13,369 bases of DNA from CAVWSM01 sp963798505 (GTDB taxonomy: Bacteria; Actinomycetota; Actinomycetes; Jiangellales; Jiangellaceae). Shown piece after piece: positions 6,564 through 13,369 of this stretch; the first letter of the stretch is position 1, and the number at the start of each line of letters is the position of its first letter. The position numbers were made by a program, and so were the translations under genes. The notes below the pieces were generated by a model, which was given only the letters and a program-made list of their open reading frames with translations, was not told the DNA's origin and did no database searches. The stretch covers positions 1 to 13,369 of the forward strand of contig CAWCTX010000004.1 of the NCBI GenBank assembly GCA_963798505.1, in the 5' to 3' direction.

Positions 6564-7412
6564 CTAGCGCGGGACCCAGGTGGTGACAGTGGCCTCCACC
6601 GTGACGCTGATCGGCTCGGGCAACGCGGCGATCTGTTCACGCAACCGGTCGGCGTCGACGTGGAACGCGTGCGGGCCCATGAGGATCAGGGCCTCGGCAA
6701 TGTCGCGTGAGACCGGCACCAGCTCGTGCACGGCGACCTCGTCGAGACGCCGCATCGTGCCTCCGAGTGACTCTTCCAGACGGTCTTGCTTGATCGGGTC
6801 GATCCGCAGCAACCCCAGATCCTCCGGCAGCTCATCGACGAGCCCGCGGAGGTGGCCGGCCCCTGGCACGACCACGAGCAGTGCACCATTCGTCGCGAGC
6901 ACGCGGCTCACCTCGTTGGCCGGGCGAGGCGCGAACACGATCAGCGCGAGGTCGATGACCTTGTCCCGCACCGGCAGGCCGCGCCACGCATCGGCCACCA
7001 CCGCGCCGGCGCGTGGATGACACCGGGCAGCACGCCGTGCCGCGGCAACGGAGATGTCGACGGCGACGCCGCGAGCGCCGTCGACGGCGTCGAGCACACC
7101 CGCGAGGTAGGCACCCGTCCCGGCGCCGATGTCGAGCACCCGCGCTCCTGGCGACGCAACCGCCCGGGCTCGCGCGGCAACCGCGGACGCGATGGCGTCC
7201 AGGACCCCTGCCGCGTGCACCGCGTCGCGATGAGCGACCATCGCGGTGGTGTCGCCGTCGCTGCTCCGCCCACGCGGGCCGAGCAGAGTGACATAACCCT
7301 GGCGCGCGATGTCCGCCGAATGGCCGCGCCCGCACGTCACCGTACGGCCGTCCACACGCACTTCGTCACCGCAGACCGGACAGACGAGCAGATCGATGAC
7401 GTCGGCCAGCAT
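6564..7412 (-). CDS. rlmA: 23S rRNA (guanine-N1)-methyltransferase, RlmA/TlrB family
   Basis: The product (282 residues) should transfer a methyl group from S-adenosylmethionine to N1 of a guanine in helix 35 of 23S rRNA. That is G745 for RlmA(I), and G748 for RlmA(II)/TlrB, which contributes to tylosin resistance. The N-terminus has the family zinc finger: CPVCG, TCGRGH, with Cys11, Cys14, Cys27 and His31, followed by the typical ARQGYVTLL. The SAM-binding loop is VLDIGAGTGAYL (92-103). The ATG at 7412 overlaps the response-regulator stop as TGATG, so it is translated as the last gene of the exporter/two-component operon. Sequence alone does not show which guanine is methylated. The operon context makes a resistance role attractive, but many actinobacteria carry family members as housekeeping enzymes. 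Confidence 0.87.
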   Translation of the reverse strand: MLADVIDLLVCPVCGDEVRVDGRTVTCGRGHSADIARQGYVTLLGPRGRSSDGDTTAMVAHRDAVHAAGVLDAIASAVAARARAVASPGARVLDIGAGTGAYLAGVLDAVDGARGVAVDISVAAARRAARCHPRAGAVVADAWRGLPVRDKVIDLALIVFAPRPANEVSRVLATNGALLVVVPGAGHLRGLVDELPEDLGLLRIDPIKQDRLEESLGGTMRRLDEVAVHELVPVSRDIAEALILMGPHAFHVDADRLREQIAALPEPISVTVEATVTTWVPR

Positions 7413-8065
7413 CAGGTCGCCGCGCCGCTGCCCCGCAGATGACCTCGTTCGTAGGCCACGGCAACAGCCGCCGCGCGGTCACTGACGCCGAGCTTGGCGT
7501 AGATGTGCAGCAGGTGCGTCTTGACGGTGGCTTCGCTGATGAACAGCCGGGAAGCGACCTCGCGATTAGCGTTGCCCTGCGCCACAAGACGAAGCACCTC
7601 CAGCTCGCGCGCGCTCAGAGTCTCGTCGGCCGGTTGCCGCACGCGGCCCATCAGGCGACTGGCGACTGCGGGTGAGAGGACGGCCTCGCCACGCACCGAG
7701 GCGCGCACCGCGCGGATCAGGTCATCGCGCGGCGCGTCCTTGAGCAGGTAGCCGGTCGCGCCGGCCTCGATGGCTGCGACCACGAGGTCGTCGGTGTCGT
7801 ACGTGGTCAGCACCAGTACCTTGCTCGGGCTATTCCTCGCGGCGAGCGCCTTGATGGTGCCCACTCCGTCGAGAGCCGGCATGCGCAGGTCGAGCAGGAG
7901 CAGGTCCGGGTGCAAGCGGTCGACGAGCGCGAGGGCCTCGTCGCCGTTGCCCGCCTCGCCCACGACCGAGATGCCGGGCTCGTCGGCGAGGATGCCGCGC
8001 AGCCCGTCGCGCACCACCGGATGGTCGTCGACGAGCAGCACGCGGATCTGTGGTTCGGCGGTCAT
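7412..8065 (-). CDS. NarL/FixJ-family response regulator
   Basis: This 217-residue regulator has an N-terminal receiver domain and a C-terminal LuxR-type helix-turn-helix. The receiver shows the acidic pair Asp13-Asp14, phosphoacceptor Asp59 in LLLLDLRMP, the switch residues in VLVLTTYD, and Lys in GYLLKDAP. The DNA-binding domain is complete: LSARELEVLRLVAQGNANRE, then RLFISEATVKTHLLHIYAKL. Its ATG overlaps the histidine-kinase stop by 4 bp (ATGA), which makes that kinase its partner. Regulators beside ABC-2 exporters commonly control the exporter operon itself, so autoregulation through the region above 10968 is likely. No operator could be identified. Confidence 0.95.
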   Translation of the reverse strand: MTAEPQIRVLLVDDHPVVRDGLRGILADEPGISVVGEAGNGDEALALVDRLHPDLLLLDLRMPALDGVGTIKALAARNSPSKVLVLTTYDTDDLVVAAIEAGATGYLLKDAPRDDLIRAVRASVRGEAVLSPAVASRLMGRVRQPADETLSARELEVLRLVAQGNANREVASRLFISEATVKTHLLHIYAKLGVSDRAAAVAVAYERGHLRGSGAAT

Positions 8066-9321
8066 GTCAGTGTCGGGACCGTAGCCGACAATGCGGTACC
8101 GCCGCCCGGCTCGGTCTCGATCTCGAGCTTGCCCGACACCGCGGCGAGCCGTTGGCGCATGCCGACAAGCCCGAAGCCGGTGCCGTCGGCTGCGCGGACC
8201 TGGGGGGAAACTGCGGAGAAGCCCCGACCGTCGTCGCGCACGTCCAGGCTGACGACGTCACCCATGTAGGACAGCGTGATCGCGACACGGGTCGCGGCCG
8301 CGTGCTTGGTGACGTTGGTCAATGCCTCCTGCGCCGTGCGGAGGAGTGCGGACTCGGCTTCGGGGTGCAGCGAGACGGGTTCGCCCGTGGTCACGACCTC
8401 GGCCAGTACGCCCGTGTCGTGAGCCCATTGGTCGGCTTCTGCCTTGAGGGCCACCGGGAGGTCGGCGTGGTCGAGGGCTGCCGGACGCAGCGCCTCGACG
8501 GACCGGCGGGCTTCGGCCAGGCTGTCCCGGGCCAATCGCATCGCCTTGTCGATGCGCGCTTGCAGCTCGGTGTCATCACCCACCTTGCGTTCAGCAGCCT
8601 GCAACTGCGCGACGATGCCCGTGAGGCCCTGAGCGAGCGTGTCATGGATCTCCCGAGCGAGGCGGGCCCGCTCGTCGAGTACGCCAGCCTCGCGCGCCTG
8701 CGCGACGAGCTGCGCGTGCAGCCCGGCGTTCTCCGCGAGCGCCTGCTGCAGGCGGGTGTTGGTCGCCTCCAAGTCGCCGATTGCCTTCCGGCGCTGCTCG
8801 TTCTGCCGTTCGACGATCAGACCGTAATAGCTGAACCCGGTCGCCAGGCCGGCATTCATGAGCCACAGCAGTCCGAAGGCGGCGAGCTCGACCGGCGTCG
8901 TCGGGAGGATGCCACCCATCTGGGAAATCGCGGACAGCGGCGCTGTCGCCACGATGGCGATCACCGCGCGGCGGAACGAGAACAGCCGCAGCGCGTCGAT
9001 GTATCCACCGAACGTGTAGATACCGAACCACGGATTGGCCAGCACGAGCAGCGCTGCCAGCACCCAACGGCCGGCGAAGAAGACCGTCGCGCGGACGCTG
9101 TCTTGCTCGGTGTGCTCGTACCTGGTGTCCAGGAAGTAGGTCCACGCGGCCGCGACTACAGAGAGCGCAGCCGCCCAGATGAACACCCGCCACGAGGAGT
9201 ACCCCGCGCTGACAAGCGCCGCCGCCAGCCCAAGCGACAGGGCAAGCAGCGGGTAGGACAGATAGCGCTGCGCCCGCGTGATCAGAGCGACGCGCTCGTC
9301 GTCCCGGTCGGTCACTCCCAC
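8062..9321 (-). CDS. Membrane histidine kinase of the NarL/DesK type (HisKA_3)
   Basis: The 419-residue kinase has about five hydrophobic segments in residues 20-168 (around 21-40, 46-64, 80-96, 118-135 and 146-168), with only short loops and no sizeable external sensor domain. A probable coiled coil follows at 170-215, then a HisKA_3 domain with phosphoacceptor His226 in LAREIHDTLAQGLTGIVAQL. The ATPase domain shows the N-box AQEALTNVTKHA, DDGRGF and GFGLVGMRQRL. The start is either the GTG at 9321 or the GTG at 9315. The latter overlaps the permease stop as GTGA and would shorten the protein by two residues. A kinase with this layout probably senses a signal in or at the membrane, or the state of the neighbouring exporter. 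Confidence 0.94.
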   Translation of the reverse strand: MGVTDRDDERVALITRAQRYLSYPLLALSLGLAAALVSAGYSSWRVFIWAAALSVVAAAWTYFLDTRYEHTEQDSVRATVFFAGRWVLAALLVLANPWFGIYTFGGYIDALRLFSFRRAVIAIVATAPLSAISQMGGILPTTPVELAAFGLLWLMNAGLATGFSYYGLIVERQNEQRRKAIGDLEATNTRLQQALAENAGLHAQLVAQAREAGVLDERARLAREIHDTLAQGLTGIVAQLQAAERKVGDDTELQARIDKAMRLARDSLAEARRSVEALRPAALDHADLPVALKAEADQWAHDTGVLAEVVTTGEPVSLHPEAESALLRTAQEALTNVTKHAAATRVAITLSYMGDVVSLDVRDDGRGFSAVSPQVRAADGTGFGLVGMRQRLAAVSGKLEIETEPGGGTALSATVPTLT

Positions 9322-10052
9322 TTGAACAGCCTAAGCGCGAGCACGCTCGAACCGACCGCCCAGGAGCCCAGGACGAGCAGGTGCGACGCGCTCGGCCAGT
9401 CTCCGATCGAGGCCTCGCTCATGGCTTGCACCGCGGCGCCGAGGGGCGTGAGCTCACCGATCTGCCGCAGAGTGTCAGGAAGCACGTCGAGCGGCACGTA
9501 GAGCCCCGCGAAGAACATGAGCGGGAAGAACGCCAGCTGACCGGCTCCGGCCGCCACGCGTGAGGTCGAAGACACCGCTGCGATGAACAGGCCGATGCCG
9601 AGGATGGCGACGAGCCCCAAACCGTACGCCACGAGGAAGCCGATCGGCTGCCGGGGCAGGTCGACGTCGAACACCACTGCGCCCAGGGCCAGGCACAGCA
9701 CGCTGGCCGCCGTTGCGGCAACGGAGTTGACCACGAGCTGCGCAGTCAGGATCCGTCGCGCGCCCACCGGCGTCGTCTCCAGCCGTCTCAGGTAACCGCG
9801 CTCGCGGTAGACACTGAGCGTCGCGGGCAACACGTTCAGTCCGACGAACGCGATGGCGAGTGCGATGACGATGGGTACGTAGACCGCCACGACCGTGCGG
9901 CCGCCGAAGTCTTCGGACGGCTCCCGGAAGGCCGGGATGGCGCCGAGTATGCCGAGCAGCAGCACCGGGAACAGCAGGCACCAGAACACCGCCATCGGCT
10001 CGCGCAGCCACAGCCGCGTCTCGACCCGAGTCAACTGTTGTGTCGACATCAC
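9312..10052 (-). CDS. ABC-2 type exporter permease
   Basis: The 246-residue protein has the six-segment layout of ABC-2 permeases (DrrB-like). A cytoplasmic N-terminus TRVETRLWLREPMAVFW leads into the first helix. The loop SVYRERGYLRRLETTPVGAR is the classic ABC-2 intracellular coupling segment. The stretch MFFAGLYVPLDVLPDTLRQI before the last helices is also typical. It pairs with the ATPase encoded just upstream to pump out a lipophilic molecule such as a drug or lipid. The start is GTG 10052 (GTGA overlap with the ATPase stop) or ATG 10049 (TGATG overlap); both imply coupling. The stop overlaps the kinase start. The substrate cannot be read from the sequence. Confidence 0.92.
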   Translation of the reverse strand: MMSTQQLTRVETRLWLREPMAVFWCLLFPVLLLGILGAIPAFREPSEDFGGRTVVAVYVPIVIALAIAFVGLNVLPATLSVYRERGYLRRLETTPVGARRILTAQLVVNSVAATAASVLCLALGAVVFDVDLPRQPIGFLVAYGLGLVAILGIGLFIAAVSSTSRVAAGAGQLAFFPLMFFAGLYVPLDVLPDTLRQIGELTPLGAAVQAMSEASIGDWPSASHLLVLGSWAVGSSVLALRLFKWE

Positions 10053-10968
10053 TGCTCCACATTCTCGTCGAGTGGCCGCCCGGTCAGGGCGAGGAAGGCG
10101 TCGTCCAAGGAGGCCTGGTCGACGCGCAGATGCTGGGCCACCACCTGCTCGCGAGCGAGGACGGTCATCACGGTACGTACGACGTCCTCGCCGCCGGTCA
10201 CCACGACCTGGTCGCCGACCCGCTCTACCCTGGCCACGTCGGGCAGAGCGCGCAGCGCGCTCTCATCGAAGGGCCGGTCGGGTCGGAAGCGCACCGTCTG
10301 GCCAGCCTCGACCCGCCGAACCAGGCCGTCGGGTGTGTCAAGGGCGATCACGCGTCCGTGGTCGATGATGGCCGCGCGGTTGGCTAGCCGCTCGGCCTCT
10401 TCCATGAAGTGCGTGACAAGCAGGATGGTCACGCCGCTGTCGCGGATCTCGGAGACGAGCTGCCAGACGTCGCGGCGCGCCTGCGGGTCGAGGCCAGTGG
10501 TGAGCTCGTCGAGGATCGCCACCCGGGGTGACCCAACCAGCGCGAGGGCCATCGAGAGCCGCTGCTTGAGCCCGCCGGAGAGCACCTTGACCTGGCGGTT
10601 GCGGTGCTCGGCCAGGCCGAGCACGTCGAGCAGCTCGCCCGTGTCGCGCGGGTTGCGGTAGAAGCTCGCGAACAGCTGCATAGCCTCGCCGACGCGCAGC
10701 CGGTCGGGCAGCGTCGCCTGCTGGAGCTGGACCCCCACGGACTGGGTGATCAGCTCCCGGTCACGCGCCGGGTCGGCGCCGAACACGCGGACGGCACCGG
10801 CGTCCGGGGTGCGCAACCCGGCCACCGTCTCGACCGTCGTCGTCTTGCCGGCGCCGTTGTGGCCGAGGATTGCGAAGACCTCACCCTCCTCGACGTCGAA
10901 GCTGATGCCGTCGAGGACCGTAGGTCTCCGTAGCTCTTGCGCAGGTCTGTGACCTCTATCAGGGGCAT
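10049..10968 (-). CDS. ABC-2 exporter ATP-binding protein (DrrA-like), with an N-terminal frameshift
   Basis: This is the ATPase of the exporter. Walker A is GHNGAGKTT, the signature is LSGGLKQRLS, Walker B is VAILDELTTGLDP, and the switch His lies in LLVTHFMEEAE. A C-terminal domain of about 80 residues after GRVIALDTPDGLV is typical of drug-exporter ATPases of the DrrA type. The true N-terminus is in another frame: the ATG at 10968 reads MPLIEVTDLRKSYGDLR, the standard family start, but must gain one base near 10918 to continue as VLDGISFDVEEGE. As written, the main frame opens at the ATG at 10972 with a foreign N-terminus (MHAPDRGHRPAQELRRPT). This is first in the five-gene operon; the 96-bp gap upstream should hold the promoter. 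Confidence 0.9.
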
Positions 10969-10972
10969 GCAT

Positions 10973-11064
10973 CGAAGATACTTTTGCGAGCGGTCACGCC
11001 GGATCGGTCGACGCGCCAACCTTCCCGTACGACATCAGGCTGCGCGCATCCACCAACTGGTTGA
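10973..11064 (-). promoter_or_regulatory. Probable promoter region of the exporter/two-component operon
   Basis: This gap separates the hydrolase stop from the ATPase start; both genes read leftward. It is the only non-coding stretch ahead of the five overlapping genes, so any operon-specific promoter or response-regulator site should be here. An A+T-richer patch at about 10975-10987 (reading CAAAAGTATCTT on the minus strand) could hold a -10 element. A short inverted repeat, ACCA-AC-TGGT, lies at about 11052-11061. Neither is strong enough to name as a site. Confidence 0.35.
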
Positions 11065-11742
11065 TTAGCGCGCGGCGTAGGCCTCCAGGCGGTCCGCCAG
11101 TTCGACCGGGCGGCCTAGGGCCAGCAGGTGCCCGCCCGGCATCTCGTCCGGCGGGATACCGAGGCGCGCTTCGGCGATGCGGCGCTGGAACTCAATGGGA
11201 AAGAACCGGTCGTCCTGCCCGGCGAGGACACGGGTCGGCACGTCGGGCCACCCGTCGAGTGGCCAGACGTCTTCGAACACCCGCCCCGCCTGGTCCCGGC
11301 CGCCGGCCAGCGCCTCCTGCGTGATGCCCGGTGGCACGTCGTGGAAGAAGTACTCCACCAGGTCAAACTCGCCGGACCGCCCGTCGCGGGCAGCCTTGTC
11401 CGCCATCGCCTGGCCCTGGCCGGTGTTGTCCCACCAGGCCCCCGCGGTCTCGCCGGGCGCCGGGATCATCGCGTTGAGCAGGACGAGCTGTTCGACGGGG
11501 GCCTCGAGGCACACCTGGGGTGCGGTAAAGCCACCCATCGACTGTGCGACAAGCACGACGCTGCGGCGCTCGCCAATTGCATCGACCACCGTCTTGACGT
11601 AGTCGCTGAGCCCGGCCGACTCGTCGTCCGCCGGCAGCTCCACGGCGATGGCCTCGTGCCTGCCGTCGGTGAGCTCGGCGACGAGCCGGTGCCAATACCA
11701 GGCCTGTCCGCCGGCGCCCGGGATGAGAACGAACGTCGTCAT
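11065..11742 (-). CDS. Alpha/beta hydrolase (esterase-like)
   Basis: The 225-residue protein is a compact alpha/beta hydrolase of the plant-esterase/EstC-like kind. The oxyanion segment LIPGAGGQAWYW is at residues 6-17. The nucleophile elbow is AQSMGG with Ser68. The probable acid is Asp177 or Asp178 in LAGQDDRFFP, and the catalytic His is His205 in MPGGHLLALGRP. The aromatic-rich stretch AGAWWDNTGQG and the VEYFFHDV region form the cap. There is no signal peptide, so it is cytoplasmic. The ATG at 11742 is preceded by AAGGGG, a good ribosome binding site. It is transcribed away from the dioxygenase-like gene across a 99-bp shared region. The substrate is unknown; small ester hydrolysis is the safest statement. 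Confidence 0.87.
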   Translation of the reverse strand: MTTFVLIPGAGGQAWYWHRLVAELTDGRHEAIAVELPADDESAGLSDYVKTVVDAIGERRSVVLVAQSMGGFTAPQVCLEAPVEQLVLLNAMIPAPGETAGAWWDNTGQGQAMADKAARDGRSGEFDLVEYFFHDVPPGITQEALAGGRDQAGRVFEDVWPLDGWPDVPTRVLAGQDDRFFPIEFQRRIAEARLGIPPDEMPGGHLLALGRPVELADRLEAYAAR

Positions 11743-11841
11743 GCCCTTGCAGACGACCGACCAGGCCCGGACTCATCGCTCACAGGAAGGGCTCAGGCAG
11801 CACCCAGGCGACTGCCAGGCTCCACAGGGAGACTCGAGGTC
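11743..11841. promoter_or_regulatory. Divergent promoter region between hydrolase and dioxygenase-like gene
   Basis: Both flanking genes start here and read outward, so two promoters are expected. AGGGAG at 11826-11831 can serve as ribosome binding site for the ATG at 11842. GGCAG (11796-11800) and CTGCC (11812-11816) form an inverted repeat with an 11-base spacer that could be a regulator site or a weak hairpin. No clear -35/-10 elements were seen. Confidence 0.4.
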
Positions 11842-12675
11842 ATGGACACGCACACGGACGAGCTGCACGACCACGACAAGGGGCTCTCGCACGACCTCCC
11901 CGGCTGTTGACCCGCCGTCGCTCGCTGGCGCTCCTCGGTGGCGCCGGTCTCGCGGCGTTCACGGCGGCGTGCTCGACCGGGGACGACGGCACCGCGACCG
12001 ACGCCTCCGGCAGCGGCCAGGGCGGCCAGGGCGGCTCGACCATAGTCGGTACGAGCGAGATCCCCGAGGAGACCGGCGGGCCCTACCCGGCAGACGGCAG
12101 CAACGGCGTCAACGTGCTGGTGGAGAGCGGCGTCGTGCGCAGCGACATCACGCCGAGCTTCGGCAGCGCGTCTGGCGTCGCCGACGGCGTGCCACTGTCC
12201 ATCGAGTTGACAGTGGTCGACGTCAGCGAGGGCGCGGCGCCACTCACCGGCGCCGCCATCTACCTCTGGCACTGCACCCGGGACGGCGAGTACTCGATGT
12301 ACTCGGAGAGCATCGCCGACGAGAACTACCTGCGCGGCGTGCAGGAAGTGGACGCCCAAGGCAAGGTGCACTTCACCAGCATCTTCCCGGGGGCCTACTC
12401 GGGGCGATGGCCACACATCCACTTCGAGGTCTATGAGAGCCTGTCGGCCGCGACGTCGGCCACCGGCAAGCTGCGTACGTCTCAGCTGGCCTTTCCCGAG
12501 GACGCGTGCGCCGAGGTCTACGTCGACCGACGGGTACGAGCAGAGCGCGCGCAACCTGGCCCAGTCGTCGATCGACAGCGACAACGTGTTCAGCGACGGC
12601 TACTCCTTGCAGCTCGCGACTGTCAGCGGCTCCGTGTCGGGCGGCATGACCGCATCGCTGACCGTCCCGGTCTGA
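11842..12675 (+). pseudogene. Exported intradiol-dioxygenase-like lipoprotein, two frameshifts
   Basis: The gene starts MDTHTDELHDHDKGLSHDLP at the ATG at 11842. After a C run (11898-11901) that is one base short, it continues in another frame as RLLTRRRSLALLGGAG and AAFTAACS. This is a twin-arginine-like signal with a lipobox Cys at 11970. The body matches intradiol ring-cleavage dioxygenase-like proteins: EIPEETGGPYPADGSNGVN, AAIYLWHCTRDGEYSMY, ENYLRGVQEVD and PGAYSGRWPHIHFEVY. The last holds a metal-ligand Tyr (12396), an Arg (12405) and two His (12414, 12420) spaced as in protocatechuate 3,4-dioxygenase. Near 12525 the frame shifts again, to TDGYEQSARNLAQSSIDSDN and a stop at 12673-12675. 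Repaired, it would be about 277 residues and full length. It probably acts outside the cell; the substrate is unknown. Confidence 0.8.
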
Positions 12676-12701
12676 ACTCTTCGGCGTGGACGTACGCTGC
12701 C

Positions 12702-13369
12702 GTGGTGTTCCGCATCCGGCTGCTCCTGTGCATCGTGGCATTGTCCGCAATGGCGCGCTCGCGGGGCGAAGAAGGCGATCCGGCGACGAATGATGCCGCG
12801 ATGCCCGGCCCGACGCCGGCGCCATACGCCATCCAGATCGACCGCGTGCTGCCGCACGACCCGGACGCCTTCACTCAGGGGCTGGTCTTCGCCGATGGGG
12901 TGCTGTTCGAGAGCACCGGACTCGAGGGTCAGTCTGACGTGCGCCGCGTGGAGCTCGACAGCGGGACCGTGCTCGACCGGGAGGCGCTGCCAGACAGCGA
13001 GTTCGGCGAAGGGTTGACTCTCCACGACGGGTCGCTGCACCAGCTCACCTGGCGCGACGAGCACGGGTACGTCCGTGATCAAGACTCCCTGGAGGCCACC
13101 GGCGAGTTCACGTACGACACCGAAGGCTGGGGGTTGGCCAGCGACGGCGCGCGGCTGGTGATGACCGACGGCACCGACGTCGTGCGGTTCCTCGACCCGC
13201 AGACCCACGAGGAAGTCGGGTCGGTGAAGGTGACCGACAGAGGGATGCCCTGTGACCCGGCTCAACGAGCTCGAAGTGGTGGACGGCGAGCTGTGGCTAA
13301 CGTCTGGCAGACGACGTGGATCGCACGGATCGATCTCGACAGCGGCGAGGTCGTCGGATGGATCGACGG
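12702..13369 (+). CDS. Glutaminyl-peptide cyclotransferase (plant/bacterial type), 3' end cut off
   Basis: This enzyme converts N-terminal glutamine of peptides to pyroglutamate. The GTG at 12702 (or 12705) begins a hydrophobic signal-like N-terminus, FRIRLLLCIVALSAMA, so export is likely. Conserved beta-propeller blocks follow in order: VLPHDPDAFTQGLVFADGVL, LFESTGLEGQSDVRRVEL, FGEGLTLHDG, YDTEGWGLASDGARLVMTDG, VRFLDPQTHEEVGSV, and finally NVWQTTWIARIDLDSGEVVG. Between about 13250 and 13294 the conserved stretch PVTRLNELEVVDGELW is out of frame. One extra C before it and one missing G after it compensate each other. As written, residues around the conserved Asn-Glu-Leu-Glu are replaced by shadow sequence. 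The gene runs off the right edge. It starts 27 bp after the dioxygenase-like gene and may share its transcript. Confidence 0.86.
   Translation, partial: MVFRIRLLLCIVALSAMARSRGEEGDPATNDAAMPGPTPAPYAIQIDRVLPHDPDAFTQGLVFADGVLFESTGLEGQSDVRRVELDSGTVLDREALPDSEFGEGLTLHDGSLHQLTWRDEHGYVRDQDSLEATGEFTYDTEGWGLASDGARLVMTDGTDVVRFLDPQTHEEVGSVKVTDRGMPCDPAQRARSGGRRAVANVWQTTWIARIDLDSGEVVGWID

Noticed and set aside
8050..9501. Plus-strand open frame of 483 codons opposite the histidine kinase
   Set aside because: The minus strand encodes a kinase with all catalytic boxes; the plus frame has no domain and the usual shadow composition.
10988..11064. Minus-strand peptide INQLVDARSLMSYGKVGAST in the gap before the exporter ATPase
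   Set aside because: It looks protein-like and ends at a TGA, but is about 23 residues, overlaps the hydrolase stop and has no recognisable family or ribosome binding site.
12600..13265. Minus-strand open frame of 221 codons opposite the cyclotransferase
   Set aside because: The plus strand carries the ordered conserved blocks of glutaminyl-peptide cyclotransferase; the minus frame shows none.

Overview
This window comes from a G+C-rich bacterium, most likely an actinobacterium. The evidence is G/C-rich third codon positions, GTG starts, a DtxR/IdeR-type iron box, NarL-type two-component signalling and the families of the genes. No rRNA, tRNA, insertion sequence or CRISPR array was seen.

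Layout, left to right. (1) 1-173: the 3' end of an unrecognised gene, broken by one indel in a G run. (2) 204-302: a possible tiny membrane protein whose stop codon lies inside an iron box (294-312). (3) 349-4183 (+): a ferric-iron ABC importer operon of lipoprotein binding protein, fused double permease and ATPase, placed directly behind the iron box. (4) 4088-4834 (-): a crotonase-fold enzyme converging on the ATPase gene. (5) 4892-5939 (+): a zinc-dependent alcohol dehydrogenase whose conserved blocks are scattered over all three frames. (6) 6058-6438 (-): a SnoaL/NTF2-like protein, with a possible MFS transporter remnant behind it. (7) 10968 down to 6564 (-): a tightly overlapping five-gene operon of ABC-2 exporter ATPase, ABC-2 permease, histidine kinase, NarL-type response regulator and an RlmA/TlrB-type 23S rRNA guanine-N1 methyltransferase. 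(8) 11065-11742 (-): an alpha/beta hydrolase, divergent from (9) 11842-12675 (+): an exported intradiol-dioxygenase-like lipoprotein. (10) 12702 to the right edge (+): a glutaminyl-peptide cyclotransferase, cut by the window edge.

The two coherent systems are the iron importer, probably repressed by Fe2+-IdeR/DtxR, and the exporter/two-component/rRNA-methyltransferase operon. The second looks like a sense-and-resist module against a ribosome-targeting or membrane-active compound. Its start-stop overlaps (TGATG, ATGA or GTGA) suggest coupled translation of all five proteins.

The window carries many single-base indels, often in short G or C runs: at 71-77, throughout 4892-5939, near 10918, at 11898-11901, near 12525, near 13250 and near 13294. 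The surrounding protein sequence stays well conserved. This fits sequencing or assembly error better than long-term decay, but the sequence alone cannot decide. Several genes are therefore described as if the frame were repaired, and this is stated each time.
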